Origin: Amycolatopsis sp. EV170708-02-1
GTDB lineage: Bacteria; Actinomycetota; Actinomycetes; Mycobacteriales; Pseudonocardiaceae
Direction: 5' to 3'
Length of the DNA: 64,000 bases
Assembly (NCBI RefSeq): GCF_022479115.1
Contig: NZ_CP092497.1
Coordinates: forward strand, 310,001 to 374,000
In this document: positions 40,570 through 48,541 of the stretch, in pieces
Numbering within the stretch: position 1 is the first letter of the stretch
How the letters are laid out: every line of letters starts with the position of its first letter
Program-made: the position numbers and the translations under genes
Notes under the pieces: generated by a model
Database searches by the model: none
Seen by the model: the letters and a program-made list of their open reading frames with translations, nothing else
What the model was told of the DNA's origin: nothing

Positions 40570-42084
40570 ATGACGGAGTTGCCCGGAACGCGTTCTTTGT
40601 GGCTCGACACCGCTCCCGCTCCCGATCGCACCGGCACGCCGTTGCCGCCGAAGGTCGGCGTCGCCGTCCTCGGCGGCGGCATCGCCGGGCTCACCACGGC
40701 GTACCGGCTGGCGAGGGCCGGACGCTCGGTGCTGGTGCTGGAGGCCGGCCGTCTCGCGGCCGGGGTCTCCGGCCACACCACCGCGAAGGTCAGCACCCAG
40801 CACGGGCTCAAGTACGCCGCGCTGGCCAAGGCCAAGGGCACCGAAGCCGCCGCGATGTACGCGTACACGCAGGCCGCCGCCCTGGACTGGATCGCGGCGG
40901 CCACGGCCGAACTCGGCATCGACTGCGGGTTCACGCGCGCCGACGGCTTCGTCTACACGACCAGGCCCGAAACCGTCGAAAGCCTCGAACGGGAGGCGGA
41001 AGCGGCCGCCGAGGCCGGTCTCCCGGCCACCTACGTCACCGAGGTCGGCCTCGACGTGCCCGCCCTCGGCGCGGTCAAGTTCGCGTCGCAGGCCCATTTC
41101 CATCCGCGCCGCTGGCTGCTGGCCCTGGCCGATGAGATCGAACGCGCGGGCGGGACGATCGTCGAGGGTGTACGCGCGGAAGGTCTCGACGAATTCGGCG
41201 GGACCAAGGTGCGCACCAGCTCGGGCGACGTGCGCGCCGGTGAGGTCGTGGTGGCGACGCACTACCCCGTGTTCGACCGCGGCCTGTTCTTCGCCAGGCT
41301 CGATCCGGTCCGCGATCTGGTGGTCGCCGGACCGGTCGCGGGAAATCACCCGCCCGAGGGGATGTACCTGGACGCCGACACCCACCACTCCGTGCGGAGC
41401 TACCGCAACGACGGCGTCCCGTACGCGGTCGTGGGCGGCGAGCACTACCGGGTCGGCGACTCCGTCGACGTCGAGAGCCGGTACGAACGGCTGGCCACGT
41501 GGGCGGGTGAGCACGCCGGCGTGCACCGCGTCACCCACCGGTGGTCCGCGCACGATCTGTCCACTTTGGACTCCGTGCCGTATGTCGGGCGCTATCACCC
41601 GGCGAGCCGTCACCTCTGGGTCGCCACCGGCTTCGGCCAATGGGGCATGACCGGCGGCACCGCGGCCGGGCTGCTGCTCGCGGACCTGCTGACCGGACGC
41701 GACAATCCGTCGGCAGGCCTGTACGACCCGAACCGTTTCGACCTCCGGTCCGCGATTTCGACCGTGGAGAACAACGCCACCGTGGCGAAATTCCTGGTGG
41801 GCGACCATCTCAGCGCGTTGCGCAAACCGGCTTCCCTGGACGAACTCGTGCCCGGCGAGGCGAAGGTGACCCGTGACGGCGGCGAACTCGTCGCCGCCTA
41901 CCGCGATCCGGGCGGCGAACTGCACGCCGTCGGCGCCCACTGCACCCATCTCGGCTGCCTCGTCGCGTTCAACAACGCGGAGAAGACCTGGGATTGCCCG
42001 TGCCACGGTTCGAGGTTCGGGCTGGACGGGTCGGTGATCCAGGGGCCGGCCGTGCGCGCACTGCCGAAGAAGCGGGAGCGGTGA
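40570..42084 (+). CDS. FAD-dependent oxidoreductase with C-terminal Rieske domain
   Basis: Protein of 504 aa. DAO-type FAD domain: VGVAVLGGGIAGLTTAYRLA (GxGxxG at about residues 34-39) and HLWVATGFGQWGMTGGTAAG. The last 70 residues are a Rieske [2Fe-2S] domain with both ligand pairs: CTHLGC and CPCHGSRF. This fusion is typical of the glycine-oxidase/Rieske proteins found near stress genes; it probably oxidises an amine or shuttles electrons. The start at 40570 agrees with the leaderless promoter. Stop and next start overlap (TGATG). Confidence 0.92.
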   Translation: MTELPGTRSLWLDTAPAPDRTGTPLPPKVGVAVLGGGIAGLTTAYRLARAGRSVLVLEAGRLAAGVSGHTTAKVSTQHGLKYAALAKAKGTEAAAMYAYTQAAALDWIAAATAELGIDCGFTRADGFVYTTRPETVESLEREAEAAAEAGLPATYVTEVGLDVPALGAVKFASQAHFHPRRWLLALADEIERAGGTIVEGVRAEGLDEFGGTKVRTSSGDVRAGEVVVATHYPVFDRGLFFARLDPVRDLVVAGPVAGNHPPEGMYLDADTHHSVRSYRNDGVPYAVVGGEHYRVGDSVDVESRYERLATWAGEHAGVHRVTHRWSAHDLSTLDSVPYVGRYHPASRHLWVATGFGQWGMTGGTAAGLLLADLLTGRDNPSAGLYDPNRFDLRSAISTVENNATVAKFLVGDHLSALRKPASLDELVPGEAKVTRDGGELVAAYRDPGGELHAVGAHCTHLGCLVAFNNAEKTWDCPCHGSRFGLDGSVIQGPAVRALPKKRER

Positions 42085-43181
42085 TGACCGGTATCGGCAT
42101 CGAAGAGGAGTTCCTGCTGGTCGATCCCAGAACCGGGGTGAGCTGTCCTCGGGCCGAAGCCGTGCTCGAACGGCACCGGATCTGCGGTCCGCTGCCGGAG
42201 GGCGCGGCCGTCCACCGGGAACTGCGGCCGACCCAGATCGAGGCCGCCACCGGCGTCTGCGACACCGCCGACGAGCTGTACGAGCAGCTGACCGCGGGAC
42301 GCCGCACGCTCGCGGAAGCCGCCGCGGGCGAGGACTGCGCCATCATCGCCGCCGGCACTCCCCCGCGACGGTCACCCGAGCGCGACTACGACACCGTCGA
42401 CCGGTTCGGCAAGGTCGACGCGCTGTACGCCGGCGTGGTCAAGGCCTACGAGGCGTGCGGCTGCCACGTGCACGTCGGTGTGCCCGACCGGGAGACCGCG
42501 GTCGCCGTGGTGAACCATCTGGGCGAATGGCTGCCCACATTGCTGGCGTTGTCGGGCAACTCGCCTTTCGAAGGCGGCCGCGACACCGGCTACGAGAGCT
42601 GGCGGATGGTGGAGCAGAGCCGGTTCCCCGGCGCAGGGGTCGCCCCGTACTTCGTGGACGCCGCCGCTTACGAAGAGCAGGTCGGGAAGCTGGTGGACTG
42701 CGGGGTGCTGGTGGACGAGAACCAGACCTTCTGGCTCGCGAGGCCGTCCGCGCGGTGGCCGACGGTCGAGGTCCGCGCCGCCGACACCGCGTCCACAGTG
42801 GACGAAGCCGTCCTGCAGGGACTGCTGACCCGGGCGCTGGTGCGCACCGCCCTCACCGCACTCGACCACGGGGTGGAGGCCGCGCCGCTGGATCCGCAGA
42901 TCGCCGCCGCGGCCGTGTGGTCGGCCGCGCGTCACGGGCTTTCGGGGCCGGCCGTCGACCCGGTGGCGGGAAAGCCGGTCCCGGCGGGCGACCGGGTCGC
43001 CGCCCTGCTGGCACATACGCGGCAGGCGCTGGAGGACACGGGCGACGCGGAGCTCGTTCGCATCCTGCTCGGCAGCCTGGAACGGGAGGGCACCGGCGCC
43101 GAACGGCAGCGCCGCGCCGCCGCCGACGGAGAGATCGCGGTGGTGCGGATGCTGACCGAAGAGACGGTTCCGCACGCGTAG
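42084..43181 (+). CDS. Carboxylate-amine ligase, YbdK/GCS2 family (copy 2)
   Basis: Protein of 365 aa starting at ATG 42084, sharing one base with the upstream stop. Same fold as 34221: GIGIEEEFLLVDPRTGVSCP, QIEAATGVCDTADELYEQL, EACGCHVHVGVPDRETAV, TVEVRAADTASTVDEAV. The two copies share these motifs but are clearly diverged elsewhere, so they are old paralogues rather than a recent duplication. Coupled to a Rieske oxidoreductase, so a joint pathway is likely; the amide product is unknown. Confidence 0.9.
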   Translation: MTGIGIEEEFLLVDPRTGVSCPRAEAVLERHRICGPLPEGAAVHRELRPTQIEAATGVCDTADELYEQLTAGRRTLAEAAAGEDCAIIAAGTPPRRSPERDYDTVDRFGKVDALYAGVVKAYEACGCHVHVGVPDRETAVAVVNHLGEWLPTLLALSGNSPFEGGRDTGYESWRMVEQSRFPGAGVAPYFVDAAAYEEQVGKLVDCGVLVDENQTFWLARPSARWPTVEVRAADTASTVDEAVLQGLLTRALVRTALTALDHGVEAAPLDPQIAAAAVWSAARHGLSGPAVDPVAGKPVPAGDRVAALLAHTRQALEDTGDAELVRILLGSLEREGTGAERQRRAAADGEIAVVRMLTEETVPHA

Positions 43182-43190
43182 ATCGGGTAC
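43166..43190 (+). promoter_or_regulatory. Sigma-B-type leaderless promoter
   Basis: GGTT-N15-GGGTAC (43166-43169, 43185-43190), -10 box 9 nt from ATG 43200. The -35 part lies in the end of the upstream coding region. Confidence 0.7.
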
Positions 43191-43199
43191 CCGCGCGGC

Positions 43200-44207
43200 A
43201 TGACGACGATCGACCGTGACGTGGCGAGGCTGCCCGAGATCCGCGGCCCGCTTTCGGCCGCCGTGGTGGACACCCTGGCGGGCGGACGCCGAGACGGTTT
43301 CGACCTCGAAGTGGCGACCGGCGCCGACCCGTTCGGTGAAGACCTGCAGCTGGCGCTGCACGTCTGCTACGAGTTGCACTACCAGGGCTTCGACGGGGTC
43401 GACTCGGAATGGGAGTGGGACTCGCGCCTGCTCGCCTTCCGGTCCGTGCTGGAGCACGTGTTCCTCGACGGCATCCGTGCCGCCGTACCCGGAGGGGACG
43501 ACGTCGGCGAGCTGCTGGACGAGTTGCTCGTCGAACCGGCCGATGGCGGCGGCGTGTCCCATTTCCTGCGTGACGAAGGCGAATGGTGGCACGTCGAGGA
43601 ATACTTCGCGCAGCGGTCGATCTATCACCTCAAGGAGGCCGATCCCCACGCGTGGGTGATCCCTCGGCTGCGGGGCAGGGCCAAGGCCGCGCTGGTCGCC
43701 GTGGAGTTCGACGAATTCGGCGGCGGGCGGGCCGATCGGGCGCACTCCCGGCTGTTCGGGGAGCTGCTGACCGCGGCCGGCCTGTCGGACGGCTACCTCG
43801 CCTACCTCGACCATGTCCCCGCGTGCATGCTCGCGACGGTGAACATGATGTCCCTGTTCGGCCTGCACCGGGGCCTGCGCGGCGCGCTCGTCGGGCATTT
43901 CGCGGCCGCCGAGATCACCACCGCGCCCGCCGCCAGGCGGATGGACCAGGCGCTGGAACGCCTCGGCTCGGCACCGGAATGCCGCTACTTCTACACCGAG
44001 CACATCGAGGCCGACGCGGTGCACGAACAGGTGCTGCGGCACGACGTCGTCGGTGATCTGCTCGACCGGGAACCGGAGCTGGCGGCGGACGTCGCCTTGG
44101 GCATCCAGGCCACCGATCTGCTGGAGACCCGGCTGACCGAGCACCTGCTGGACTGCTGGTCGGCCGGGGAGAGCTCACTCGTCAGGCCGCTGCGTCCCTT
44201 GCCGTGA
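43200..44207 (+). CDS. Iron-containing redox enzyme (haem-oxygenase-like diiron oxidase)
   Basis: Protein of 335 aa. Helical bundle with conserved metal-ligand candidates: LALHVCYELHYQGFDGVDSE, SHFLRDEGEWWHVEEYFAQR, VEFDEFGGGRADRAHSRLFG, YFYTEHIEADAVHEQVL. The E/H pattern (E in ELHY, EFDEFG, HIEAD-VHE) fits the haem-oxygenase-like diiron oxidase superfamily, which cleaves C-C or N-O bonds or protects against oxidants. The substrate is unknown. Own leaderless promoter; tail-to-tail overlap of 33 bp with the CDGSH gene. Confidence 0.85.
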   Translation: MTTIDRDVARLPEIRGPLSAAVVDTLAGGRRDGFDLEVATGADPFGEDLQLALHVCYELHYQGFDGVDSEWEWDSRLLAFRSVLEHVFLDGIRAAVPGGDDVGELLDELLVEPADGGGVSHFLRDEGEWWHVEEYFAQRSIYHLKEADPHAWVIPRLRGRAKAALVAVEFDEFGGGRADRAHSRLFGELLTAAGLSDGYLAYLDHVPACMLATVNMMSLFGLHRGLRGALVGHFAAAEITTAPAARRMDQALERLGSAPECRYFYTEHIEADAVHEQVLRHDVVGDLLDREPELAADVALGIQATDLLETRLTEHLLDCWSAGESSLVRPLRPLP

Positions 44208-44390
44208 CCGGCGGCGGTGGCTGGTGTCGCAGAACGGGTAGCGCTTGCTGCGGCGGCAGGCGCAGAGGGCGACCACGAAACGATCCGAGGTCACCGTCTC
44301 GCCGTCGCCGGTGACGACCTCGACCGGCCCCTCCACCAGGAGGGGCCCGCCGGGTTCGAGCCGGACCCTGGTCCTACGGCCGGTCGGCAC
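44175..44390 (-). CDS. CDGSH iron-sulfur protein
   Basis: Protein of 71 aa. The C-terminal motif CACRRSKRYPFCDTSH matches the CDGSH [2Fe-2S] signature (three Cys and one His). The N-terminal strand region is RVRLEPGGPLLVEGPVEVV, then RFVVALCAC. Small redox or cluster-transfer protein of the cytosol. It overlaps the methyltransferase gene by 17 bp (same strand) and the redox enzyme gene in antisense by 33 bp. Confidence 0.92.
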   Translation of the reverse strand: MPTGRRTRVRLEPGGPLLVEGPVEVVTGDGETVTSDRFVVALCACRRSKRYPFCDTSHRRRSRQGTQRPDE

Positions 44391-45066
44391 GGATCACCAC
44401 CAGTTCCTCATGGGACTGCCCGGCCTCGATCAGGCCCGCCGCTTCGAGGAAGGCCGCCCGTGCCCGCATGACGGGTCCGAACGGGATCGATCGGGTGGCG
44501 ACCACCGACGGTGTCAATCCCGCCGCCCGCAACTGCGTCAGCGACGTGCCGGGCCTGGCGACCGCGGAGTGGACCAGCATCAGGTAGCCGCCCGGCGCCA
44601 CCAAGGTGTCCGCCTGGGCACAGACCTGATCGAGCACGATCCGGCCGTCCGGCCCGGCGTCCCATGCCCGCGCGGCGCCGGCGGCAGGCACGGGCGAGGG
44701 AACGTACGGCGGGTTCGCCAGCACGACGTCGAACGGGCCACCGCGGGCCGCCTCGGCCAGGCCGCCGCGAAGCGGCCGGACCGGGAGGCGGCGCAGGCGC
44801 GCGTTGACCCACACCGCGGCCAGCGCCCGCCGGGAGATGTCCACGGCGGTCACCGATCTCGCGCCGTGCGCCGCGGCCCTCAGCGCGAGGGCGCCGGTGC
44901 CGGTACAGAGGTCGAGAACCCTTGCCCCGGCGGGCATTCCCGACGCGCTCAGCGCGCTCGCCAGGAACCAGGTGTCGTGTTGCGGGCGGTAGACCCCCGG
45001 CGGCCGCAGCAGCCATGGCCGCGCCGGGACGAGTGGGATCGTCGCTGTCTGGGAGATCGCGGTCAT
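44374..45066 (-). CDS. SAM-dependent methyltransferase, HemK/PrmC-like
   Basis: Protein of 230 aa. Start at ATG 45066, with GGAGGG 3 nt upstream; the longer frame to 45165 has no support. SAM motif I VLDLCTGTGALALRAAAHGA, acidic loop VTAVDISRRAL, and the catalytic NPPY motif in FDVVLANPPYVPSPVPA, typical of amide-N methyltransferases such as PrmC. This is a small stand-alone version without the usual N-terminal substrate domain, so a different target is likely. Coupled to CDGSH. Confidence 0.88.
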   Translation of the reverse strand: MTAISQTATIPLVPARPWLLRPPGVYRPQHDTWFLASALSASGMPAGARVLDLCTGTGALALRAAAHGARSVTAVDISRRALAAVWVNARLRRLPVRPLRGGLAEAARGGPFDVVLANPPYVPSPVPAAGAARAWDAGPDGRIVLDQVCAQADTLVAPGGYLMLVHSAVARPGTSLTQLRAAGLTPSVVATRSIPFGPVMRARAAFLEAAGLIEAGQSHEELVVIRADRP

Positions 45067-45136
45067 GTTCCCTCCGGTTCGCCGTCGTTGCTCGGGGCTT
45101 CCCCGGCCGCGCGGGGTCAAACGTCCACAATGGCCC

Positions 45137-45161
45137 GGTTGGAACGGGCGGAAACGGGTAG
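45137..45161 (+). promoter_or_regulatory. Sigma-B-type promoter of the 45-aa protein
   Basis: GGTT-N15-GGGTAG (45137-45140, 45156-45161). It is followed by a short leader with AAGGAG before ATG 45192. Confidence 0.65.
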
Positions 45162-45191
45162 CCACAAGAAAACCGAGCGAAGGAGACGCTT

Positions 45192-45329
45192 ATGGGCACC
45201 GGACCCGCCAAGGGCGATTCCACCGAAAGCGAGAAACTGGACAAGGAAGACCGCGAAGAGACCCGAGGCGAACAGGGCACCTCGTCGGGCGACCCTCACG
45301 ACGACACCGACCCGCAGTCCGGGGAATGA
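45192..45329 (+). CDS. Small acidic disordered protein, 45 aa
   Basis: RBS AAGGAG 7 nt before the ATG. The product (MGTGPAKGDSTESEKLDKED, then REETRGEQGTSSGDPHDDTD, PQSGE) is highly charged, without hydrophobic core, almost certainly disordered. Small hydrophilic stress peptides of this type recur in actinomycetes. The sigma-B-like promoter supports a stress role. Too short for many gene finders. Confidence 0.7.
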   Translation: MGTGPAKGDSTESEKLDKEDREETRGEQGTSSGDPHDDTDPQSGE

Positions 45330-45346
45330 GGCGTGTCGCTGATCGC

Positions 45347-45371
45347 GTTTCGCGGCCGCACCACCGGGTAC
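45347..45371 (+). promoter_or_regulatory. Sigma-B-type promoter of the DUF4383 gene
   Basis: GTTT-N15-GGGTAC (45347-45350, 45366-45371); leader of about 30 nt with ACGGAGG before ATG 45405. Confidence 0.72.
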
Positions 45372-45404
45372 CCATCGGGCCTGCGGTGAAACGGAGGCTT
45401 TCCG

Positions 45405-45836
45405 ATGAACCTACGTACGACTGGCTTCCTGCTGCGACCGGTGGTGCTGGTCGTCGCGCTGGTCCACCTCGTCCTGGGTGTGCTCGGCTTCTTCTACCTC
45501 CCCGAGGCGAACGAGGCCGGCCAGAACACGCTGTGGGTCTTCAGCGCGACCGGCATGCTCGACGTCATCCGCACCGTGATCGGCGTCCTCGGTCTGGTCG
45601 CGGTGGTCAAACCGTCCGCCATCCCGGCCTATAGCTGGCTGATTTTCGTCGCGTTCACGGGTTTGACCGCATTCGGCGTCCTCTCGGCGGGGACCGACTC
45701 CGCCGGCGACGCGGTCAACCTCAGCTGGGCCGACAACGCCCTCCACGCGGCGACCGCGCTCACAGCGCTCGTCGTGGGCGTCGTCGCCACTCGCACTTCC
45801 CAGCGGAAGCAAAGTAAGACAACGGAAAACGTTTAG
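45405..45836 (+). CDS. DUF4383 membrane protein
   Basis: Protein of 143 aa with four predicted transmembrane helices (VVLVVALVHLVLGVLGFFYL, VIRTVIGVLGLVAVVK, YSWLIFVAFTGLTAFGVLS, ALHAATALTALVVGVVATRT) and a basic C-terminal tail (SQRKQSKTTENV). The pattern matches DUF4383, which is widespread in actinomycetes; its function is unknown. A good sigma-B-like promoter places it in the stress regulon. Confidence 0.88.
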   Translation: MNLRTTGFLLRPVVLVVALVHLVLGVLGFFYLPEANEAGQNTLWVFSATGMLDVIRTVIGVLGLVAVVKPSAIPAYSWLIFVAFTGLTAFGVLSAGTDSAGDAVNLSWADNALHAATALTALVVGVVATRTSQRKQSKTTENV

Positions 45837-45864
45837 CCCGTCCACGACGGGCAACTTGGCGGGT

Positions 45865-46014
45865 ATGACGAAAACGGCCCCGCTCCGGATTCTCCTGTGG
45901 CACGTCCACGGTTCGTGGTCCCGCGAGCTCGACTGGGACCGGCTCGCCGCCGTCGGCGAAGCGGGCTTCGTCCACACGGGACTCGGCACCGATCCGAACA
46001 GGAGGACAGGATGA
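45865..46014 (+). pseudogene. Possible 5' remnant of a glycosyltransferase gene (49-aa ORF)
   Basis: The ORF reads MTKTAPLRILLWHVHGSWSR and goes on to GLGTDPNRRTG. RILLWHVHGSW is the usual N-terminal strand of an actinobacterial glycosyltransferase group, but the rest (about 350 residues) is absent. It ends in an ATGA overlap with the reductase at 46011. A GGGTAT box overlaps its ATG, so transcription would start after the ATG; it is more likely a leftover or leader of the next gene than an independent gene. Confidence 0.4.
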
Positions 46015-46622
46015 CCCAGCCGTTGAAGGCCCTCGCACTGGTGTGTTCGCTCAAACCGTCCCCCGCCCCGTCGAGCAGCGCCTTGATCGCGCAGCAGGTT
46101 CTCGACGAACTGGCCGGGCACGGCGCCAGCGGGGAACTCGTGCGCGTGGTCGACCACGACATCGCACCGGGCGTGGAGGCCGACATGGGCGACGGCGACG
46201 CCTGGCCGGGGATCCGCCGCAAGATCGCCGCCGCCGACATCCTGCTGATCTCGACGCCGACCTGGGTCGGCCACCTGTCCAGCGTGGCGCAGCGGGTGCT
46301 GGAACGGCTCGACGCCGAACTGTCCGAAACGGACGACGAGGGCAGGCCCGCGATGTTCGGCAAGATCGGCGTCACCGCCGTCGTCGGCAACGAGGACGGC
46401 GCGCACAAGATCACCGCCGACCTCTTCCAGGCCCTCAACGACATCGGCTTCACCGTGCCCGCGCAGGGCGGGACCTACTGGAACGGCGAAGCGATGAAGG
46501 GCGGGGACTACAACGACCTGGACGAAACGCCCGAGGCCGTCGCGTCGACCAACGCGACACTGGCCCGCAACGCGATCTATCTGGCGAACCTGCTGCGCGA
46601 GCGCCGGTACCCCGCGTCCTGA
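46011..46622 (+). CDS. NADPH-dependent FMN reductase / flavodoxin-like protein
   Basis: Protein of 203 aa; start at ATG 46011 behind GGAGGACAGG. Flavodoxin-like fold: LALVCSLKPSPAPSSSALIA (FMN phosphate loop), DILLISTPTWVGHLSSVAQR (flavin ring loop), GKIGVTAVVGNEDGAHKITA, FTVPAQGGTYWNGEAMKGGD. This belongs to the NAD(P)H-dependent FMN reductase family and may act as a quinone or flavin reductase under oxidative stress. Confidence 0.9.
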   Translation: MTQPLKALALVCSLKPSPAPSSSALIAQQVLDELAGHGASGELVRVVDHDIAPGVEADMGDGDAWPGIRRKIAAADILLISTPTWVGHLSSVAQRVLERLDAELSETDDEGRPAMFGKIGVTAVVGNEDGAHKITADLFQALNDIGFTVPAQGGTYWNGEAMKGGDYNDLDETPEAVASTNATLARNAIYLANLLRERRYPAS

Positions 46623-46628
46623 GCAGAC

Positions 46629-46654
46629 GTGTAGCCACCAGCTGGGCCGGGTAC
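46629..46654 (+). promoter_or_regulatory. Sigma-B-type leaderless promoter of the lipoprotein gene
   Basis: GTGT-N16-GGGTAC (46629-46632, 46649-46654), -10 box 9 nt from GTG 46664. Confidence 0.7.
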
Positions 46655-46663
46655 CCGCTTTCC

Positions 46664-47044
46664 GTGATCGTCAAAACGGTGGCGTTCGGTGCGTGCCTGC
46701 TGCTCGCCGGGTGTGCCGGGGCGAGCGGGCAAGAGCCGGTGAAGGAGACCGCCGGGCGGTTCCTCGGCGCGCTCGCGTCGGGGGATCACCGCTCGGCGTG
46801 CGCCCTGCTCGCGCCACGGGCCCGGGAATCCTGGGCGCCGGAAAGCTGCGAACGCGGCCTGGCCGGCGCGGACGTCCCGGACGGCGCGCCGGAGACGGTC
46901 TCGATCTGGAGCGAGGAAGCCCAGGTGAAGACCGCCCGCGACACGCTTTTCCTGCACGAGTCGTCCACCGGGTGGGTGATCACGGGAGCAGGCTGCCGCC
47001 ACCGCAACGAACAGGTCTACGACTGCGCGGTGGGTGGCCCATGA
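46664..47044 (+). CDS. Putative lipoprotein, unknown
   Basis: Protein of 126 aa. The GTG start at 46664 agrees with a leaderless promoter. N-terminal lipobox (VIVKTVAFGACLLLAGCAGA, LAGC) gives an anchored lipoprotein. The mature domain keeps four Cys (SACALLAPRA, ESCERGLAG, GAGCRHRNEQVYDCAVGG) and a compact alpha/beta pattern (VKETAGRFLGALASGDHRSA), similar in layout to DUF4878/NTF2-like extracellular domains. Stop overlaps the next start (ATGA). Confidence 0.75.
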   Translation: MIVKTVAFGACLLLAGCAGASGQEPVKETAGRFLGALASGDHRSACALLAPRARESWAPESCERGLAGADVPDGAPETVSIWSEEAQVKTARDTLFLHESSTGWVITGAGCRHRNEQVYDCAVGGP

Positions 47045-47130
47045 GAGCGCGTCCGGTGTTCACCGTCTATCTCGTCTTCGTCGTGGCGGTCCTCGGCTAT
47101 TGCGTCCTGCTGGGCCTGCTGCACCGGTGA
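47041..47130 (+). CDS. Tiny single-pass membrane protein, 29 aa
   Basis: ORF beginning MRARPVFTVYLVFVVAVLGY and ending CVLLGLLHR: basic ends, one membrane helix. The ATGA overlap with the lipoprotein stop supports translation by coupling. It probably associates with the lipoprotein or with the DUF6766 protein that follows. No family recognised. Confidence 0.6.
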   Translation: MRARPVFTVYLVFVVAVLGYCVLLGLLHR

Positions 47131-47139
47131 AGGGGGCGG

Positions 47140-47817
47140 ATGATGCGAGGCTTCCTTCGTGACAACGCCCTTTCGCTGGGATTCGGGCTGCTGTTCCTGC
47201 TCAGTCTCGTGGGGCAGGCGTTCGCCGGTCTCGCCGCCTACAACGACGGGCGGCTCAGTCACGCCGCCGAACCGGTCGGCCTGCTCGACTACGTCGCCTC
47301 CGCGGACTTCGCCGTCGACGTCGCCGAAAACTGGCAATCGGAGTACCTGCAGTTCTTCCTGTACGTGTTCGCGACCGTGTGGCTGCTGCAACGAGGTTCC
47401 CCCGAATCGAAACCGGCCGGCCGGGCCGGGCTGGAGACGGACGAGGACCAGCAGGTCGGCCGGCACGCGACGGCCGATTCACCGAAATGGGTAAGGGCGG
47501 GCGGCTGGCGCACGAGAATCTTCTCGATGTCACTCGGACTGGTGATGCTGGGCCTGTTCCTGCTGTCCTGGCTCGCCCAGTCCGTCGCCGGGATGAGCGC
47601 CTACAACGCCGAACAGCTCACCGAATTCGGCGATCCGGTGTCGTGGTCCGGCTATCTGGTGTCTTCGGACTTCTGGAACCGGACCCTGCAGAACTGGCAG
47701 TCGGAATTCCTCGCCATCGGCTCGATGGCGGTGTTCAGCGTGTACCTGCGCCAGCGCGGCTCCCCGGAATCCAAACCCGTCGGCGCGCCGCACCGCGCCA
47801 CGGACGAATCCGGGTGA
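47140..47817 (+). CDS. DUF6766-like membrane protein with internal duplication
   Basis: Protein of 225 aa, ATG 47140 (or 47143) with AGGGGGCGG just upstream. It consists of two similar halves, each with a pair of helices and a matching segment: NWQSEYLQFFLYVFATVWLL then QRGSPESKPAG in half one, NWQSEFLAIGSMAVFSVYLR then QRGSPESKPVG in half two. Four membrane helices in total. The family is known only as a DUF; the tandem duplication within one chain points to a pseudo-symmetric membrane unit. Confidence 0.82.
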   Translation: MMRGFLRDNALSLGFGLLFLLSLVGQAFAGLAAYNDGRLSHAAEPVGLLDYVASADFAVDVAENWQSEYLQFFLYVFATVWLLQRGSPESKPAGRAGLETDEDQQVGRHATADSPKWVRAGGWRTRIFSMSLGLVMLGLFLLSWLAQSVAGMSAYNAEQLTEFGDPVSWSGYLVSSDFWNRTLQNWQSEFLAIGSMAVFSVYLRQRGSPESKPVGAPHRATDESG

Positions 47818-47839
47818 TTGAACCGCGGGGAACGGGTAT
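47814..47839 (+). promoter_or_regulatory. Probable sigma-B-type promoter of the hemerythrin gene
   Basis: GGGTAT at 47834-47839 with a weak -35 (GTGA 47814-47817, or GATT 47816-47819). Leader of about 40 nt with CAGGAG before ATG 47880. Confidence 0.5.
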
Positions 47840-47879
47840 CCGTCCGGCGTCGGACTGACGACCACGGACAGGAGTGTCC

Positions 47880-48443
47880 ATGACCACCACCACGAAACAC
47901 GACCTCGTCACGGTGATCACCGAGGATCACCGGGCCTTCGAACGGATCTTCAAGGAACTGGAGTCCGGCAAGGGCGGTGATCAGCACCGCAAGGACCTCG
48001 CGGACCACGTGATCGCCGAACTCGTACGGCATTCGATCGCCGAAGAACAGCACATGTACCCCGCCGCGCGGAAACACCTCCCCGACGGCGACGAGGTCGC
48101 CGACCACGAGATCGAGGAGCACGCCGAAGCCGAGCGGGTGATGAACGACCTCATCGGCCTGGAACCGGCGGACAAGCGGTTCGACGAACTGGTCGCCAAG
48201 CTGATCGAAGACGTCCGGCACCACATCGAGGAGGAGGAAAGCGACCTGCTGCCCAAGCTCCAGGCCGCCTGCTCTCCGGAGGCCCTGCGGGAACTGGGCG
48301 AGAAAGTGTTGCGGGCCAAGGAGATCGCCCCGACCAGGCCGCATCCCGCCGCTCCGGACCGGCCACCGGCGAACCGGATCCTCGCGCCGGGGACGGCGTT
48401 CATCGACAAGATCCGGGACGCGCTGACCGACCGCGCCACCTGA
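47880..48443 (+). CDS. Hemerythrin-like HHE-domain protein
   Basis: Protein of 187 aa, ATG 47880 (GTG 47874 possible). HHE pattern: LVTVITEDHRAFERIFKELE, LADHVIAELVRHSIAEEQHM, EIEEHAEAERVMNDL, LIEDVRHHIEEEESDLLPKL. His and Glu ligands in these helices bind a diiron centre that senses or carries O2 or NO. The tail (residues about 140-187) is Pro-rich. Expected in oxidative or nitrosative stress defence, in line with its promoter. Confidence 0.92.
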   Translation: MTTTTKHDLVTVITEDHRAFERIFKELESGKGGDQHRKDLADHVIAELVRHSIAEEQHMYPAARKHLPDGDEVADHEIEEHAEAERVMNDLIGLEPADKRFDELVAKLIEDVRHHIEEEESDLLPKLQAACSPEALRELGEKVLRAKEIAPTRPHPAAPDRPPANRILAPGTAFIDKIRDALTDRAT

Positions 48444-48467
48444 CTCCACGTCTTTCTTGCGCGGATG

Positions 48468-48520
48468 TCCGTGAAGGCCTCCTTGAGGGACTCTGGGTCC
48501 CTCAAGGAGGCCTTCACGGA
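48468..48520. repeat. Hairpin (family B), perfect 23-bp arms
   Basis: TCCGTGAAGGCCTCCTTGAG and 3 more bases (48468-48490), loop CTCTGGG, exact complement 48498-48520. Between the convergent hemerythrin and PhoU-like genes; almost identical to 55789-55843. Likely bidirectional terminator derived from a dispersed element. Confidence 0.85.
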
Positions 48521-48541
48521 ACTTCGCAAAACCCAGCCACC

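Noticed and set aside
43915..44178. Minus-strand 87-codon frame between CDGSH and the redox gene
   Set aside because: Lies fully antisense to the redox enzyme and has shadow composition.
45861..45866. GGGTAT as promoter of the 49-aa ORF at 45865
   Set aside because: The box overlaps the ATG of that ORF and has no -35; it could at most serve the reductase at 46011.
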